64,000 nucleotides of DNA from Sphingomonas sp. CCH21-G11 (GTDB lineage: Bacteria > Pseudomonadota > Alphaproteobacteria > Sphingomonadales > Sphingomonadaceae). The stretch's first letter is position 1; every line of letters starts with the position of its first letter. Below are positions 63,146 to 64,000 of the stretch, one piece after another. Location: the NCBI RefSeq assembly GCF_001555965.1, contig NZ_LSHX01000031.1:1-64000 (forward strand), in the 5' to 3' direction. The notes under the pieces are model-generated. The model was not told the DNA's origin and ran no database searches. It saw only the letters and a list, made by a program, of their open reading frames with translations. The position numbers and the translations under genes were made by a program.

Positions 63146-64000
63146 ATGGCGGCATCTTCCTTCTTCCTTCTCGGCGCACCGCTGCTGACCCTCGCTGCGG
63201 CGGCGTTCGGCTTCGCGGCGCGCGGCCGGCCCTCGCGGCTGGTGCTGGGGATGATCGAAGCCGCCGCGCTGGCGACGATCGCGATCGCCGCCGCGGCCAT
63301 TTTCATGCTGGCACGCGACGGCGCAACGACCGGCACGCTCGGCGCGCTGACCGGCGCTCAGGGCATCGGCCTGTCGGCGCGGCTCGACGTGGTCAGCGCG
63401 ACGATGCTGATGCTGGTCAGCTTCATCGGCTGGGTCGTGCTGCGTTACGCGGCGACCTATCTCGACGGCGAGTCCGGGCATGGCCGTTTCATGGGCTGGC
63501 TGGGCGTCACGCTGGCGATGGTCATGCTGCTCGTGACCGCGGGCAATCTGGTCCAGCTCGTGCTCGCGTGGATCGCGACCAGCCTGGCGCTGCATCGCCT
63601 GTTGCTGTTCTACCCCGATCGCATCGCCGCGCGCCGCGCGGCGCGCAAGAAGTTCGTGACCGCGCGCGCCGCCGACGTCGCACTGATCGGCGCGGCGGCG
63701 CTGCTCATCCGCGCCTATGCCGAAACCGACATCGGCGCGATCGCGGCGGCCGCGGCGCGCGGCGAAGGCGGCGGCTGGGCGATCGCGGCCGCCGGGCTGA
63801 TCGCGCTCGCCGCGATGCTCAAATCGGCGCAGTTCCCGTTGCACGGCTGGCTGACCGAAGTGATGGAGGCGCCGACGCCGGTTTCCGCGCTGCTCCACGC
63901 CGGCGTGATCAATGCCGGCGGCTTCCTGCTGATCCGCTTCGCCGACGTCATGCTGCTGGCCCCCGGCGTGCTTGCCATTCTGGTCATGGTCGGCGGCTTC
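63146..64000 (+). CDS. dabB: DabB-like proton-conducting membrane subunit (NuoL/antiporter family), C-terminus missing
   Basis: 285 codons are visible; the gene runs off the right edge. Hydrophobic throughout, with the Proton_antipo_M core: SARLDVVSATMLMLVSFIGW, VLRYAATYLDGESGHGRFMG, LKSAQFPLHGWLTEVMEAPT with the conserved lysine, and PVSALLHAGVINAGGFLLIR. A NuoL-like protein transcribed away from a LysR gene is the layout of the dab (DAC) inorganic-carbon uptake operon, where DabB works with DabA. A Na+/H+ antiporter subunit is the alternative. ATG at 63146 has GGAGA upstream. Confidence 0.8.
   Translation, partial: MAASSFFLLGAPLLTLAAAAFGFAARGRPSRLVLGMIEAAALATIAIAAAAIFMLARDGATTGTLGALTGAQGIGLSARLDVVSATMLMLVSFIGWVVLRYAATYLDGESGHGRFMGWLGVTLAMVMLLVTAGNLVQLVLAWIATSLALHRLLLFYPDRIAARRAARKKFVTARAADVALIGAAALLIRAYAETDIGAIAAAAARGEGGGWAIAAAGLIALAAMLKSAQFPLHGWLTEVMEAPTPVSALLHAGVINAGGFLLIRFADVMLLAPGVLAILVMVGGF

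Overview
This is a GC-rich, gene-dense 64-kb segment with the profile of a sphingomonad or a closely related alphaproteobacterium. Three large TonB-dependent receptors sit at the heads of catabolic loci. Sugars are used through the oxidative De Ley-Doudoroff route. There is a PTS-free amino-sugar pathway with a BadF-type kinase and NagX, a PQQ-dependent membrane dehydrogenase, and many 4-bp ATGA/GTGA gene overlaps. No rRNA, tRNA, insertion sequence, phage gene or CRISPR array was seen. The assignment rests on gene content and protein motifs, not on a marker gene.

Layout. (1) 1-8526: the end of an L-lactate dehydrogenase gene (lldD, cut by the window edge), a secreted GH79-like glycosidase followed by a GspC-like membrane protein, an orphan protein, an AraC-type regulator, and a large RTX calcium-binding protein with a long internal tandem duplication. 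(2) 8929-27803: a catabolic island with a TonB receptor, PRISE-like reductase, FAH-family hydrolase, KstD-like flavoprotein, cupin, an internally duplicated protein of unknown family, NIPSNAP protein, membrane PQQ-dehydrogenase, CoA ligase, acyl-CoA dehydrogenase, MaoC hydratase, hydroxyacyl-CoA dehydrogenase-like SDR, thiolase-like protein plus DUF35 partner, and a cyclase. A TetR regulator lies inside it. Five copies of one palindrome (about ATACGAAC-N4-GTTCGTAT) sit in four of its promoter regions, so the island looks like one regulon. The substrate is unknown; the enzyme set suits an alicyclic ketone, steroid or terpenoid-like compound that is activated to a CoA ester and beta-oxidised. 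(3) 28054-51777: alpha/beta-galactoside use, with a TonB receptor, an Agp/Yej-type ABC transporter, GH36 and GH42 galactosidases, a Na+/sugar symporter, and a complete galactose 1-dehydrogenase, lactonase, dehydratase, KDGal kinase and KDPGal aldolase pathway with a FadR-type GntR regulator. An AraC-type regulator and a PhyH-family dioxygenase are attached. (4) 51892-62107: amino-sugar / muropeptide use, with a BadF-type kinase, NagA, SIS-type deaminase, NagX, a GntR/UTRA regulator, MurQ, an SSS symporter and a TonB receptor. Three promoter regions share TACCA direct repeats spaced 11 bp. (5) 62179-64000: a LysR regulator divergent from a DabB-like antiporter-family protein (inorganic-carbon uptake), which runs off the window; a perfect 13-bp inverted repeat overlaps the LysR start.

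Most functions come from motif and context reading without database search. Confident calls are the well-known enzymes (lldD, GH36, GH42, dgoK, dgoA, nagA, murQ, the acyl-CoA enzymes, the ABC and TonB proteins). Substrate assignments, operator sites and the role of the TetR island are inference.
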